Assembly (NCBI GenBank): GCA_944326115.1
Contig: CALVCQ010000003.1
Span: 1 to 64,000 of the forward strand
Source: Candidatus Gastranaerophilales bacterium
GTDB taxonomy: Bacteria > Cyanobacteriota > Vampirovibrionia > Gastranaerophilales > Gastranaerophilaceae
Direction: 5' to 3'
Length of the DNA: 64,000 nt
Positions 8,075 through 17,162 of the stretch are shown here, piece by piece; position 1 is the first letter of the stretch, and each line of letters opens with the position of its first letter. The notes under the pieces were generated by a model, which saw only the letters and a program-made list of their open reading frames with translations, was not told the DNA's origin and did no database searches. The position numbers were made by a program, and so were the translations under genes.

Positions 8075-9874
8075 ATGATTAATAAAAATACAAAAATTGA
8101 ACTTCTGGCTCCTGCTAAAAATATTGAATGTGCATTTGCTGCTATAAATGCAGGTGCTGACGCTGTTTATATAGGTGCTGAGTCATTTGGAGCAAGAAAA
8201 AAAGCTGCAAATTCTCTTGATGATATAGTAAAGGTTGTTGACTATGCCCATAAGTTTCTGGTTAAAGTCTACGTCACAGTCAACACAATATTGTTTGATT
8301 CGGAACTGGAATCAGCGGAAAAACTGATATGGAAACTCTATTATGCAGGTGTAGATGCTATAATTTTTCAGGATTTTTCTTTTTTTGAAATGAATTTGCC
8401 TCCGATTGCATTACATGCAAGTACTCAATGCAACAACGACACTGTAGATAAAATTAAATTTTTAAATAAAATGAATGTTCAAAGAGTTGTATTGCCACGT
8501 GAATTTTCAATCAATGAAATTAATGAAATAACTAAAAATATCGATATTGAAACAGAAGTATTTGTCCACGGTGCACTCTGTGTCTGCTACAGCGGACAGT
8601 GTTATTTTAGCAATTTTATAGGCGGCAGAAGCGCAAATCGTGGCGAGTGTGCGCAGCCGTGCAGAAAAAAATATTCACTTGTTGATGACAAAGGTAATGT
8701 TATCTTAAAACCGCAGTATCTTTTGTCAATGAAAGATAATAATCTGTCCTCGCATTTAATAGAGTTAATTGATGCAGGTGTTACTTCCTTAAAAATTGAA
8801 GGTCGTCTTAAAGATAAAGAATACGTCACTAATGTAGTATCTTTTTACAGAAATGAGCTGGATAAAATTTCAAAAAATTTAAAACCATCTGCAGGAATTA
8901 TAAAGACAGATTTTGTGCCAGATGTTAATAAAACTTTTAACAGAGAATATACTGATTTTTATTTTGACGGCAGAAGAAAAATTTTTATTAATCCAAAAAC
9001 TCCAAAATTCCTCGGCGAAAAGATAGGTGCAGTCAAATTTATCAAAGGCAAAAATTTAAAAATTAATACTGAAATTAAATTAAATGTTTCTGATAAAGTA
9101 GCATATTTTGATAAAAACATGGAAGTTAAAGGGACAACTATTACTAAAATAACCCGAGATTTAACCGAGGTTTTAAACCCTGGTGAAATAGCTGTCGGTA
9201 CTGTATTATACAGAAATTTTGATGCTTTTTTTGATAAAAGTCTAAATAATGCACAATTTAAGAGAAAAATACCTTTAACTGTTAATGTAGATAACATTCA
9301 AATTACCTTAAAAAGTTTTGATAACAATGTTGTTATCTATAATTTTGATGAAGTTTTTGAAGATGCTAAAAATACAGAGAAAGCAAAGGAAAATATTGTT
9401 AAACAATTGTCTAAGCTTGGTGATACAGAGTTTTTTGTTTCATCATTTACTGTGTCTGATGACTTCAATTTGTTTATTCCTGTTTCAAAGCTTAATGAAA
9501 TAAGACGCAATGCAGTTTTGTTATTGCAGAAAAAATCTGAGGATAATTATAAATTCCAAAGACGAGATATTTCTTTTGATTACTGTTCTTATCCGGTTAA
9601 AGATATTGATTATTCTTATAATGTCGCTAATAAAAAATCAAAAGATTTTTATGAAAAGTGCGGATGTAATGTAATTGAAATGTCACCGGAGTCTAGCTCG
9701 TTAAAGCACAATATCGTTTTAATGAAAACAAAACATTGCCTTCGTGACTTTGCGGGGATTTGCATGAAAAAAAGAAATGAGATGGCAAGGCTTTTCCTTG
9801 TTGATGAATATAATAATAAATTTGCTCTTGAGTTTGACTGCAAGAAATGTTTAATGTATATCAACAGATCTTAA
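8075..9874 (+). CDS. Peptidase U32 family protein (RlhA/TrhP/YegQ group)
   Basis: The product (599 residues from ATG 8075) belongs to the U32 family, several members of which are now known as RNA C5-hydroxylation factors rather than proteases. The N-terminus IELLAPAKN...AGADAVYIGAESFGARKKA is typical. The family signature lies near residues 165-205: EVFVHGALCVCYSGQCYFSNFIGGRSANRG split around conserved Cys, followed by ECAQPCRKKY. The C-terminal third carries the extension usual for long members and ends with a CKKC pair. A TTG start at 8027 would add 16 residues that do not fit the family, so I choose ATG 8075. Which RNA it acts on cannot be told from sequence. Confidence 0.9.
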   Translation: MINKNTKIELLAPAKNIECAFAAINAGADAVYIGAESFGARKKAANSLDDIVKVVDYAHKFLVKVYVTVNTILFDSELESAEKLIWKLYYAGVDAIIFQDFSFFEMNLPPIALHASTQCNNDTVDKIKFLNKMNVQRVVLPREFSINEINEITKNIDIETEVFVHGALCVCYSGQCYFSNFIGGRSANRGECAQPCRKKYSLVDDKGNVILKPQYLLSMKDNNLSSHLIELIDAGVTSLKIEGRLKDKEYVTNVVSFYRNELDKISKNLKPSAGIIKTDFVPDVNKTFNREYTDFYFDGRRKIFINPKTPKFLGEKIGAVKFIKGKNLKINTEIKLNVSDKVAYFDKNMEVKGTTITKITRDLTEVLNPGEIAVGTVLYRNFDAFFDKSLNNAQFKRKIPLTVNVDNIQITLKSFDNNVVIYNFDEVFEDAKNTEKAKENIVKQLSKLGDTEFFVSSFTVSDDFNLFIPVSKLNEIRRNAVLLLQKKSEDNYKFQRRDISFDYCSYPVKDIDYSYNVANKKSKDFYEKCGCNVIEMSPESSSLKHNIVLMKTKHCLRDFAGICMKKRNEMARLFLVDEYNNKFALEFDCKKCLMYINRS

Positions 9875-10040
9875 AATACATTTTGTTCTTTATAAACAAT
9901 ATTAACAAATCTTTACAATACCTTTAAATCCAATCATAATAACTAATAGGATAGATGAGGCTTGAAAACTATAAGTAAATATTGATTAATATTTCGTTTT
10001 TATATAGCTGTGGTTAGTTTATTTGGAAAGGTTGGTTATT

Positions 10041-10448
10041 ATGTCTACAGCGTTAGTCAGATTTTTGGATAGTTTTGCACGTAAATATGGACGCAGTATG
10101 CCAAAAGTCAGCGGAGAATTAGTTAGAGACGGAAGAGTGTTAGTCAAATACGGAGATGAAACTACAAAAGGTATGAAATGGATGAAGTATTTTGATCAGG
10201 AATCAGGTGAACTTGTGGGCTGGGAACAATCATTTAAAGATCAAGCAAAAATGGGAAGATATGATATATCTGATGTTCCTGTTGTACTCAGATTTTCAAA
10301 AAATGGGTCTGTGAATATTCCCGGACAAAATGCTATTGATTCATATCGGATACGTGAAAATCTGTATAGTGATATAAACGATTTTAAGGAACGTCTTTAT
10401 AGTCCGTTTGATGAATTATATTCAAATAGACCATCGTGGCTTTTTTAA
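10041..10448 (+). CDS. Conserved-looking hypothetical protein
   Basis: I do not recognise this 135-residue protein. ATG 10041 is preceded by GGAAAGG at a suitable distance, which is better than the upstream TTG at 10023. The sequence is compact with even composition and no membrane segment. It contains KVSGELVRDGRVLVKYGDE and a Trp-rich centre (KWMKYF, GWEQSF), suggesting a small folded beta-rich domain. It ends with a terminator shared with nusA on the opposite strand. A role tied to neighbouring translation genes cannot be inferred from strand or spacing. Confidence 0.75.
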   Translation: MSTALVRFLDSFARKYGRSMPKVSGELVRDGRVLVKYGDETTKGMKWMKYFDQESGELVGWEQSFKDQAKMGRYDISDVPVVLRFSKNGSVNIPGQNAIDSYRIRENLYSDINDFKERLYSPFDELYSNRPSWLF

Positions 10449-10454
10449 AGTTTA

Positions 10455-10490
10455 AATAAAAAGCCTCTGAAAATTCAGAGGCTTTTTATT
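10455..10490. terminator. Bidirectional terminator between the 10041 gene and nusA
   Basis: A perfect 16-bp inverted repeat (10455-10470 and 10475-10490) with a 4-base loop has A-runs on the left and T-runs on the right, as expected for convergent genes. Confidence 0.92.
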
Positions 10491-10500
10491 TATTAATTCT

Positions 10501-11745
10501 TTACTCTTCTTCATCATCGGATTGAGTATTGACATCGTCTTGGGGAACTTCTTCCATCATGTCTTCCGCATCGATACCGTATTCTTCTTCTACAATCGGT
10601 TCTTCTTCATGCTCTGATTCTTCTGTGTAATCCTCGTCAACTGCAGGCTGATCATCTTCATATTGAGATTGATATGCAGCCTCTGCTTGTGCTGCCTGTG
10701 ATTCATTTTTGATATCTATTTTCCAGCCTGTTAGTTTGTGAGCAAGTCTTACATTTTGACCTTCTCTTCCGATTGCAAGACTCAACTGGTCATCAGGTAC
10801 AATAACAAGTGCTTCGTGAGCATTTTCATCGTCAGCGAGAATATCTACTGAAATTATTCTTGCAGGAGATAGGGCATTAACAATGTACTCTACAGGATCT
10901 TCCGACCATCTTACTATATCTATTTTTTCGTTCTTAAGTTCGCCGACTATTGTTTGTATTCTTGAACCTCTCGGTCCTATGCAGGCACCCACTGAATCGA
11001 TTTCAGGGTCATTTGAATGAACTGCAAGTTTTGTTCTAAAACCTGCTTCTCTTGCAATTGATTTGATTTCAACTATTCCGTCTTCAATTTCGGGTACTTC
11101 CAGCTCGAATAATTCTCTTACTATTTCAGCATGAGCATGAGATACAATAACCTGCGGCAATCTGTTTGTCTCTTTTACATTAAGAACAAATACTCTGATT
11201 CTGTTTCCGGGTTTGTAATATTCACCTGGGATTTGTTCTCTGAAAGGAAGAATTGCATCTGTTTTTCCGATATTTACATAAACATTTCTGTTTTCAACAC
11301 GTTGAATTATGCCTGTAGTAAGAGTACCTTTCTTTTCCATAAATTCGTCAAGAACAAGTTTTCTTTCAGCTTCTCTAATTCTTTGAGTTATAACCTGCTT
11401 TGCAGCCTGTGCAGCAATACGTCCGAAGTTTTCCGGTGTTACTTCAATCTTAACTTCATCTTCAAGCTCAACTTCGTCGTCAATTTCTTTTGCATCTTCA
11501 AGTGAGATTTCAAGATTTTCATCTTCAACTTTTTCAACAACGAGTTTTGTTCTGAATACGCCTATTTCTCCCGATACTTCATCAAGAATAGCTTCAACGT
11601 TAGGTGCTTCTTTGACTTTTATATGTTTTTTATAAGCTGCAACAAGAGCATCTTTTAGTGAATCAATTATCACTTCTTTTGATATACCTTTTTCTCTTTC
11701 GAGTTCTTCCGTTGCTTCAAAAAGAGCTGTACCGATTTTAATCAT
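10501..11745 (-). CDS. nusA: Transcription termination/antitermination protein NusA
   Basis: NusA binds RNA polymerase and nascent RNA and controls pausing, termination and antitermination. The 414 residues show the N-terminal RNAP-binding domain (about 1-125), an S1 domain (about 135-200, GTLTTGIIQRVENRNVYVNIGKTDAILP) and two KH domains (about 225-345, including GACIGPRGSRIQTIVGEL and LAIGREGQNVRLAHKLTGWKI). The last 65 residues are a Glu/Asp-rich tail. It lacks the second pair of acidic repeats of E. coli NusA. It sits 11 bases downstream of rimP, a classic order, with AAGGAG before ATG. Confidence 0.97.
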   Translation of the reverse strand: MIKIGTALFEATEELEREKGISKEVIIDSLKDALVAAYKKHIKVKEAPNVEAILDEVSGEIGVFRTKLVVEKVEDENLEISLEDAKEIDDEVELEDEVKIEVTPENFGRIAAQAAKQVITQRIREAERKLVLDEFMEKKGTLTTGIIQRVENRNVYVNIGKTDAILPFREQIPGEYYKPGNRIRVFVLNVKETNRLPQVIVSHAHAEIVRELFELEVPEIEDGIVEIKSIAREAGFRTKLAVHSNDPEIDSVGACIGPRGSRIQTIVGELKNEKIDIVRWSEDPVEYIVNALSPARIISVDILADDENAHEALVIVPDDQLSLAIGREGQNVRLAHKLTGWKIDIKNESQAAQAEAAYQSQYEDDQPAVDEDYTEESEHEEEPIVEEEYGIDAEDMMEEVPQDDVNTQSDDEEE

Positions 11746-11756
11746 CTTATTCTCCT

Positions 11757-12245
11757 TTATATGTCTTCTATATGTAATTGTGCTTTCTGTATTTTATCTG
11801 ACGGAATCAAATAATTTTTATTATCATCAATTTTTTGTACTGTTAATCCGTTTTCGGGATCAAAATCTATAATTTTTGCAATAAAATGTTTTTCATCAAT
11901 GTTGTCTACAAAAGATTTTAATTTAAGGTCAATTAATTTGCCTTGAAAGATTATAAATTCTTTATCTGATTTAAGCTTTCTGTCCAATCCTGGAGAACTT
12001 ACTTCCAGATAAAATTTAACGGGAATTAAATCGTCTAAAAAAGGATTCAGGCTTCTTGATACATTCTCGCAGTCATCCAGTGTTACACCGTCTTTTTTAT
12101 ATAAAAATATTCTTAAAAACCATTTTCCGTTTTCTTTTGAAAAGTCAATTTCTAAAGGTATTGCATTGTATCTTATTGCCGTATTTTCAATGAGCGGAGT
12201 AAGTTTTTGCAATATTTCATTTTTATTTATGTGTTTTTGTTCCAT
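11757..12245 (-). CDS. rimP: Ribosome maturation factor RimP
   Basis: RimP helps mature the 30S subunit. The 162 residues show the usual two domains: an N-terminal alpha/beta domain with DDCENVSRSLNPFLDD near residues 60-80, the conserved SSPGLDRKL motif (about 100-110), and a C-terminal SH3-like barrel. It is the first gene of the rimP-nusA operon; the usual downstream genes (ylxR, infB) do not follow nusA here. The start is ATG at 12245 with a GAGAG sequence ahead. A terminator-like hairpin lies 20-45 bases upstream. Confidence 0.93.
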   Translation of the reverse strand: MEQKHINKNEILQKLTPLIENTAIRYNAIPLEIDFSKENGKWFLRIFLYKKDGVTLDDCENVSRSLNPFLDDLIPVKFYLEVSSPGLDRKLKSDKEFIIFQGKLIDLKLKSFVDNIDEKHFIAKIIDFDPENGLTVQKIDDNKNYLIPSDKIQKAQLHIEDI

Positions 12246-12264
12246 ATACTCTCTTATAAATAAA

Positions 12265-12290
12265 AAAGAAACGGAAAAAACCGTTTCTTT
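12265..12290 (-). terminator. Terminator-like hairpin in the rimP-nusA leader
   Basis: The inverted repeat AAAGAAACGG / CCGTTTCTTT has a 6-base loop. On the minus strand it is followed by a T-rich tract and then the rimP start 20 bases later. No minus-strand gene lies upstream of it, so it is better placed as a leader attenuator than as a terminator for another gene. Confidence 0.6.
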
Positions 12291-12445
12291 CAGTAACTAT
12301 ATAAATAATAACATTAAATTCATAATTTTCAATAGCTACATTATTAATCCTTAATAAAATTTTAATTTTCAAATATAGACTAAGAAATTTATTGGGGTAT
12401 AATTAATATGAAACGTATAATGTTTTAGTTTTTGGGAATACTTGG

Positions 12446-13129
12446 ATGGAAGATAATACTATTTTTTTGGATTTTAATGCAAATTTCGGTCAATACTCTG
12501 ATAGTGATGCAGCAGACAGGTGTGATAAGTTTATACCCCTTTTTAGTTCTATAAACATCACCTGCGGTTTTCATGCCGGCACTCCGCTGTCTATAAAAAG
12601 AACAATAGAGCACTGTAAATTTAAAAATAAAGTTATCGGTGCATTAATAGGTCTGTCTGATAAAATTACTGATCCTTTAAACTTATCCGCAGAAGAAGTG
12701 GAGTCAATAGTTCTTTATCAGCTCGGGGCTTTGAGTTCGTTTGCAAAAGCTTACAGTTTGAATATTGAACAGGTAAGACCGGACGGTATAATGTATGATT
12801 TAGCACGGGATAATAAAGAGTTTTCAATTAAAATTGCAAATGCAATAAAAAAATTTAACAAATGGTTTATATACGTCGGTTCTGCTTGCCAGAATTTGAA
12901 AGAAGTTTCAGATGAAGTTAAAATAAATACTGCAGCTGAATTTATTATAAATAATGATTCTTCAATAGATGAGTTAAGAGAAAAGATTAAGGCAAATAAT
13001 CTGCCGGATACTTTACATTTTGATTTATCATCAGATAATGCTGATGATTTAATTAAAAAAGTAACGGAAATTGTTAAACCCAGACCCGTTAACTTTAATA
13101 ATGTAGTTTCGTCCGGCTGGGTAGATTAG
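12446..13129 (+). CDS. LamB/YcsF (PxpA) family protein, active site degenerate
   Basis: The 227-residue protein aligns by eye with the YcsF/PxpA family, subunit A of 5-oxoprolinase: INITCGFHAGTPLSIKRTI, VLYQLGALSSFAKAY and VRPDGIMYDLARDN follow the family order. Several residues normally invariant are changed. DLNADLGE becomes DFNANFGQ, GAHP becomes GALI, and KPHG becomes RPDG. The C-terminal portion is also short. Partners PxpB and PxpC are absent here. I therefore read it as a diverged paralog that may not open 5-oxoproline. It is followed 30 bases later by yvcK. A TATAAT at 12398-12403 may be its promoter. Confidence 0.75.
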   Translation: MEDNTIFLDFNANFGQYSDSDAADRCDKFIPLFSSINITCGFHAGTPLSIKRTIEHCKFKNKVIGALIGLSDKITDPLNLSAEEVESIVLYQLGALSSFAKAYSLNIEQVRPDGIMYDLARDNKEFSIKIANAIKKFNKWFIYVGSACQNLKEVSDEVKINTAAEFIINNDSSIDELREKIKANNLPDTLHFDLSSDNADDLIKKVTEIVKPRPVNFNNVVSSGWVD

Positions 13130-13159
13130 TTGTAAATAGTTATACGCAGGAGATATATT

Positions 13160-14503
13160 TTGAAAAACTTGTTGCATAAAATAAGAGTGCCCAAAGATGC
13201 AGGCTGGCTTTTACCTGGGTTACAGGTAAAAAGATGGTTCGGATTAATTATTATAGGAACCGTTATATCTCTTTTAGGACTTTGCGTATTATTTAACATG
13301 CGACCGGTTTATTTTGCAATTGGAATATTGAAGTATATTGCAGTAACAGTCAATCAAGAGTTTCTGGGTATAGTACTTGTAATTGCCGGTGCATATATAT
13401 TCCTGAAAGGATGGAAAAATACAAATTACTCTATATTAGATTTAACCGAGGACAGAGACAGACATGCTCTGCTTGAGTCTTTATATAAAAGAAGAAAGCT
13501 GAACTATGGTCCTAAAATTGTTGCCATTGGTGGTGGAACAGGACTATCTACAATGTTAAAAGGTATAAAAAAAATTACTAATAATATTACGGCTGTTGTT
13601 ACTGTCGGTGATGACGGCGGCAGTTCGGGACGGTTAAGACAGGAGATGGGTATATTGCCTCCTGGTGATATAAGAAACTGTATTGCAGCACTGGCTGACG
13701 ACGAAGACCTGGTCACAAAGCTGTTTCAATATCGTTTTAAAACCGGTGAAGGACTGGAAGGTCACAGTTTCGGAAATTTGTTTTTAACCGCCTTATGTGC
13801 GATAACCGGAAATATGGTGCGTGCAGTTCAGGAATCATCAAAAGTCCTTAATATAAGAGGTCGTGTATTGCCTTCTACCCTTGATGATATGAAGCTAGCT
13901 GCGGAATTGGAAGATGGTTCTATTGTTCGTGGTGAATCAAGCATACCTGAAACAGGCAAAAAAATAAAAAGATTATTTACCGAACCTGCAGACTGCAAAG
14001 CTTTACCGGAAGTCTTGCAGGCAATTAAAGAAGCTGATTTGATTGTACTTGGACCGGGTAGTTTGTATACCAGTGTTATACCAAATCTTTTGATTAAAGA
14101 AATTTCAAATGCCATACACAATTCATCAGCTAAAAAAATATATGTATGTAATATAATGACACAACCGGGGGAGACTACAAATTACACAGCTTCTGAACAT
14201 ATACAGGCAATACTTGATCATTCCGGCTATCAGGATCTTGTAGAAGCTGTTATGGTGAATAATTCTTTGCCGGATGATTTGTCTCCTGACTATGAAAAGT
14301 CCAACTCATATCCTGTGGTTGTTGATATTGATAAAATTAAAGATAAGAATATTAATGTAATTACAACAAGATTATATGAAGAAAATGAGCAAAAGTATGT
14401 CAGACACAGCCCGTCGAGATTGGCAAGAGCTATTGCATACTGGTATAAAAAACAATTAAAGAACAAAAGCAATAAACACAGTAATCAAAATATTGTTAAA
14501 TAA
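13160..14503 (+). CDS. yvcK: YvcK/CofD-like gluconeogenesis factor with N-terminal membrane segments
   Basis: This 447-residue protein belongs to the UPF0052/YvcK group, which binds UDP-sugars and influences carbon flux and cell-wall synthesis in Bacillus and mycobacteria. Two hydrophobic stretches near residues 28-48 and 70-92 precede the catalytic-like core. The core starts at PKIVAIGGGTGLSTMLKG (about residue 115), with VTVGDDGGSSGRLR, PPGDIRNCIAAL, EGHSFGNLFL and LGPGSLYTSVIPNLL. The start is TTG with CAGGAG seven bases ahead; no better ATG exists. The membrane part is an extension relative to B. subtilis YvcK. It leads a run to panB, 11 bases away. Confidence 0.92.
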   Translation: MKNLLHKIRVPKDAGWLLPGLQVKRWFGLIIIGTVISLLGLCVLFNMRPVYFAIGILKYIAVTVNQEFLGIVLVIAGAYIFLKGWKNTNYSILDLTEDRDRHALLESLYKRRKLNYGPKIVAIGGGTGLSTMLKGIKKITNNITAVVTVGDDGGSSGRLRQEMGILPPGDIRNCIAALADDEDLVTKLFQYRFKTGEGLEGHSFGNLFLTALCAITGNMVRAVQESSKVLNIRGRVLPSTLDDMKLAAELEDGSIVRGESSIPETGKKIKRLFTEPADCKALPEVLQAIKEADLIVLGPGSLYTSVIPNLLIKEISNAIHNSSAKKIYVCNIMTQPGETTNYTASEHIQAILDHSGYQDLVEAVMVNNSLPDDLSPDYEKSNSYPVVVDIDKIKDKNINVITTRLYEENEQKYVRHSPSRLARAIAYWYKKQLKNKSNKHSNQNIVK

Positions 14504-14514
14504 GAAGGATTATC

Positions 14515-15375
14515 ATGTCAGTAGAAACTCATACAAAAAAAATAACGATAAATACATTCATGAAGAAAAAAGAGTCAAAGCAAAAAATTTCTATGCTCAC
14601 TGCTTATGATTGTTCTACTGCAAAATATTTTGATGAAGCCGGTGTTGATGCACTGCTGGTTGGTGATTCTCTGGGGATGGTTATACTCGGTTACGACTCA
14701 ACACATAAAGTTAATATGACTGACATGAAAGTATTTACCGGGGCAGTCAGCCGAGGTACAAAAAATTGCATGGTAGTGGCAGATATGCCTTTTATGAGCT
14801 ATCATACAACAGTAGAAGAAGCTGTAAAAAATGCCGGAGAACTAATTATTGCAGGAGCTTCTGCCGTTAAACTGGAAGGAGCTACAGAACATATTTTAAA
14901 TGTAGTGCAAAGGTGCGTTGAATCCGGTATTCCTGTTATGGGACATCTCGGATTTACTCCGCAGTATTTAAACGTACTCGGCGGGTATAAAATTCAGGGG
15001 AAATCTGCTAAAAAAACTGAATTTATTTTAACTCAGTCTTTGAAACTTCAAGATGCAGGTGCATTCTCTGTAGTTCTGGAAATGGTACCTGAGGAATCAG
15101 CGAAATATATAACAGAAAAACTTTCTATTCCCACTATAGGTATCGGTGCAGGAAAATATACAGACGGTCAAATACTCGTTGCTGATGATGTATTAGGAAA
15201 ATATTCAGAATTCAAACCTAAATTTGCAAGAAAATATGCAAATTTAGCAGATACTATTAAAAATGCTGCATCAAACTATGTTCTTGATGTAAATAGTGGG
15301 TCTTTTCCTGATGATTCAGAGGTGTTTCATTTGCCCGATAACGAGACAGCAGAACTTTTGGAGCTTAAAAAATGA
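14515..15375 (+). CDS. panB: 3-methyl-2-oxobutanoate hydroxymethyltransferase
   Basis: PanB transfers a hydroxymethyl group from methylenetetrahydrofolate to 2-oxoisovalerate, the first step to pantothenate. The 286 residues carry the metal and substrate motifs: SMLTAYDCSTAKYFDEAG, LVGDSLGMVILGYDST, VKLEGA and HLGFTPQ, plus IPTIGIGAGKYTDGQILV. The length is slightly greater than usual owing to a C-terminal tail. AAGGAT precedes ATG. Its stop TGA overlaps the panC ATG, so the two are translationally coupled. Confidence 0.97.
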   Translation: MSVETHTKKITINTFMKKKESKQKISMLTAYDCSTAKYFDEAGVDALLVGDSLGMVILGYDSTHKVNMTDMKVFTGAVSRGTKNCMVVADMPFMSYHTTVEEAVKNAGELIIAGASAVKLEGATEHILNVVQRCVESGIPVMGHLGFTPQYLNVLGGYKIQGKSAKKTEFILTQSLKLQDAGAFSVVLEMVPEESAKYITEKLSIPTIGIGAGKYTDGQILVADDVLGKYSEFKPKFARKYANLADTIKNAASNYVLDVNSGSFPDDSEVFHLPDNETAELLELKK

Positions 15376-16232
15376 GTGTACAGGTAGTAAATAAAATAAA
15401 TGATTTAATAAACAAAATAAAAGATATAAAAGCTGAAGGTAAAACAATCGCACTGGTTCCTACTATGGGATGTTTGCATGACGGGCATAAATCTTTAATG
15501 TTAAAAGCTAAGTCTCTTGCGGATATTGTTATTATTTCAGTATTTGTTAACCCGATACAATTCTGTCCGGGTGAAGATTATGATAAATATCCGAGAACTC
15601 TTGACAACGATATGCTGGTAGCACAGAGTGCAGGTGTAAGTATTATATTTGCGCCGTCAGTCAATGAAATGTATCCTGGTTTACAAAAATTTTCAGATTT
15701 AACAATGGTTGTCCCGCCTTATGAATTAACGGATATAATGTGCGGTAAATCAAGAATAGGTCATTTTGACGGTGTTGAAACTGTTGTATCTAAACTCTTT
15801 AATATAGTTCAGCCTGATTATGCGTGCTTTGGAATGAAAGATATTCAGCAATTGTTTTTAATAAAAAAAATGGTTAAAGATTTAAATTTTCCTGTAGAAA
15901 TAATTTCGTGCCCGCTTATTCGTGAGGAATCCGGTCTGGCTCTAAGTTCAAGAAATAAATATCTATCTGCAGAAGCTAAAATAAAAGCGATAACTATAAG
16001 TCAGGCATTGTTTGCTGTAAGAGACTCTTTTAACGCAGGAATAAAAGATGCAAAAAAACTTTTGGATACAGCACTGGCTGTTCTTGATAAAGATATTGAA
16101 CTGGAATATCTCGAATTTGTTGATAAAGAGACCTTTAAAACAATTGAAAACATCGAATCAAATACTATTTGTGCAATTGCTGCAAGAATCAATAATGTAA
16201 GATTAATAGACAATGTGTTGCTTGAGGTATAA
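15372..16232 (+). CDS. panC: Pantothenate synthetase
   Basis: PanC joins pantoate and beta-alanine using ATP. Motifs of this HIGH-type ligase are clear: VPTMGCLHDGHKSLM (residues 28-42), VFVNPIQF, YPRT, the FGMKDIQQLFLIKKMVKDL region, and a KMSKS-equivalent SSRNKYLS near residue 190. The 286 residues match the family. The start codon lies inside the panB stop (ATGA overlap). It is immediately followed by a membrane protein gene with no gap. Confidence 0.97.
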   Translation: MSVQVVNKINDLINKIKDIKAEGKTIALVPTMGCLHDGHKSLMLKAKSLADIVIISVFVNPIQFCPGEDYDKYPRTLDNDMLVAQSAGVSIIFAPSVNEMYPGLQKFSDLTMVVPPYELTDIMCGKSRIGHFDGVETVVSKLFNIVQPDYACFGMKDIQQLFLIKKMVKDLNFPVEIISCPLIREESGLALSSRNKYLSAEAKIKAITISQALFAVRDSFNAGIKDAKKLLDTALAVLDKDIELEYLEFVDKETFKTIENIESNTICAIAARINNVRLIDNVLLEV

Positions 16233-17162
16233 ATGTTCTTTAGAGCTATAGACAAATTTTTCTTTCAAATAAAAAATTTTATTACAATAATAACCTTTGT
16301 ATTAATCGGTTTTTCATGTTTATTTTTTGTCTATTGGCTATTATTTAGCGCAAATTTAAAAATGCCGGATATTTTCAATGCTTTTATCTGGTCAATAATT
16401 GATTTTTTTGCACAAAGCTTTAAAAATACTCCTCTTTACAATGAAATAGTGCCGCTCCTGCCGGTTTTGACCTGCGGTATATTTATACTTCTAACATATT
16501 TAGCAAATTGTTTAATGGTCTTTTTGGAAAATAATCACAGACTCTTTAAAAACTGTGTTCAAAATTATAAAACTAATCTTGAAAAAACAATAAATACCGA
16601 GTTGCATAATGATTTTATTAATGAACTAAAACGCACATCTTATATGCTGATAAAAATAAATATTGCAGTAATTAAGCAAGAATCTTACCTGAGTACCATG
16701 TCTCAGGATGATATAAACTCATCTACACTCGAAGATTACATTGAAAAACAAATTGTAGACACTATTGATTCACAATATATTGAGAAAAAAGGTGTACATA
16801 ATAGATCAGGATATTTTTTGATTAATAACATTGAGTACTCAAAAGATTTTTTAATTGAGCTTGTTTCTAAATCGTCAAAGGTTATTTCTTCGCAACTCAG
16901 ACCGAAATTAGAAATTGATTTTTATTGTGTAGTCGAACTTTTAAACAATTTATCAGAGTTTCCTGAAAAATCAGATTCAATGGATAAAATTTTGGATCTT
17001 AAAATAAAAAATAAAATTGCTGCTACGCCGAGAGTAAAGGTTTACTTTGACAATATTTTTCCAAATGTATACAAATTTGATACATTAGGTGAATATAATT
17101 TAAGTCAAATACCTGCTAATACTAAAAATGTCATGATATATTCAATGAGCAGAAAACGTTAA
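16233..17162 (+). CDS. Two-span membrane protein of unknown function
   Basis: I do not recognise this 309-residue protein. It has two transmembrane helices, about residues 16-38 (FITIITFVLIGFSCLFFVYW) and 72-95, followed by a soluble domain of about 210 residues. Its ATG directly abuts the panC stop, so it is cotranscribed with panBC, but nothing in it points to pantothenate use. The soluble part has alternating helix and strand patterns without a motif I can name. The gene ends four bases inside the converging decarboxylase gene. Confidence 0.8.
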   Translation: MFFRAIDKFFFQIKNFITIITFVLIGFSCLFFVYWLLFSANLKMPDIFNAFIWSIIDFFAQSFKNTPLYNEIVPLLPVLTCGIFILLTYLANCLMVFLENNHRLFKNCVQNYKTNLEKTINTELHNDFINELKRTSYMLIKINIAVIKQESYLSTMSQDDINSSTLEDYIEKQIVDTIDSQYIEKKGVHNRSGYFLINNIEYSKDFLIELVSKSSKVISSQLRPKLEIDFYCVVELLNNLSEFPEKSDSMDKILDLKIKNKIAATPRVKVYFDNIFPNVYKFDTLGEYNLSQIPANTKNVMIYSMSRKR

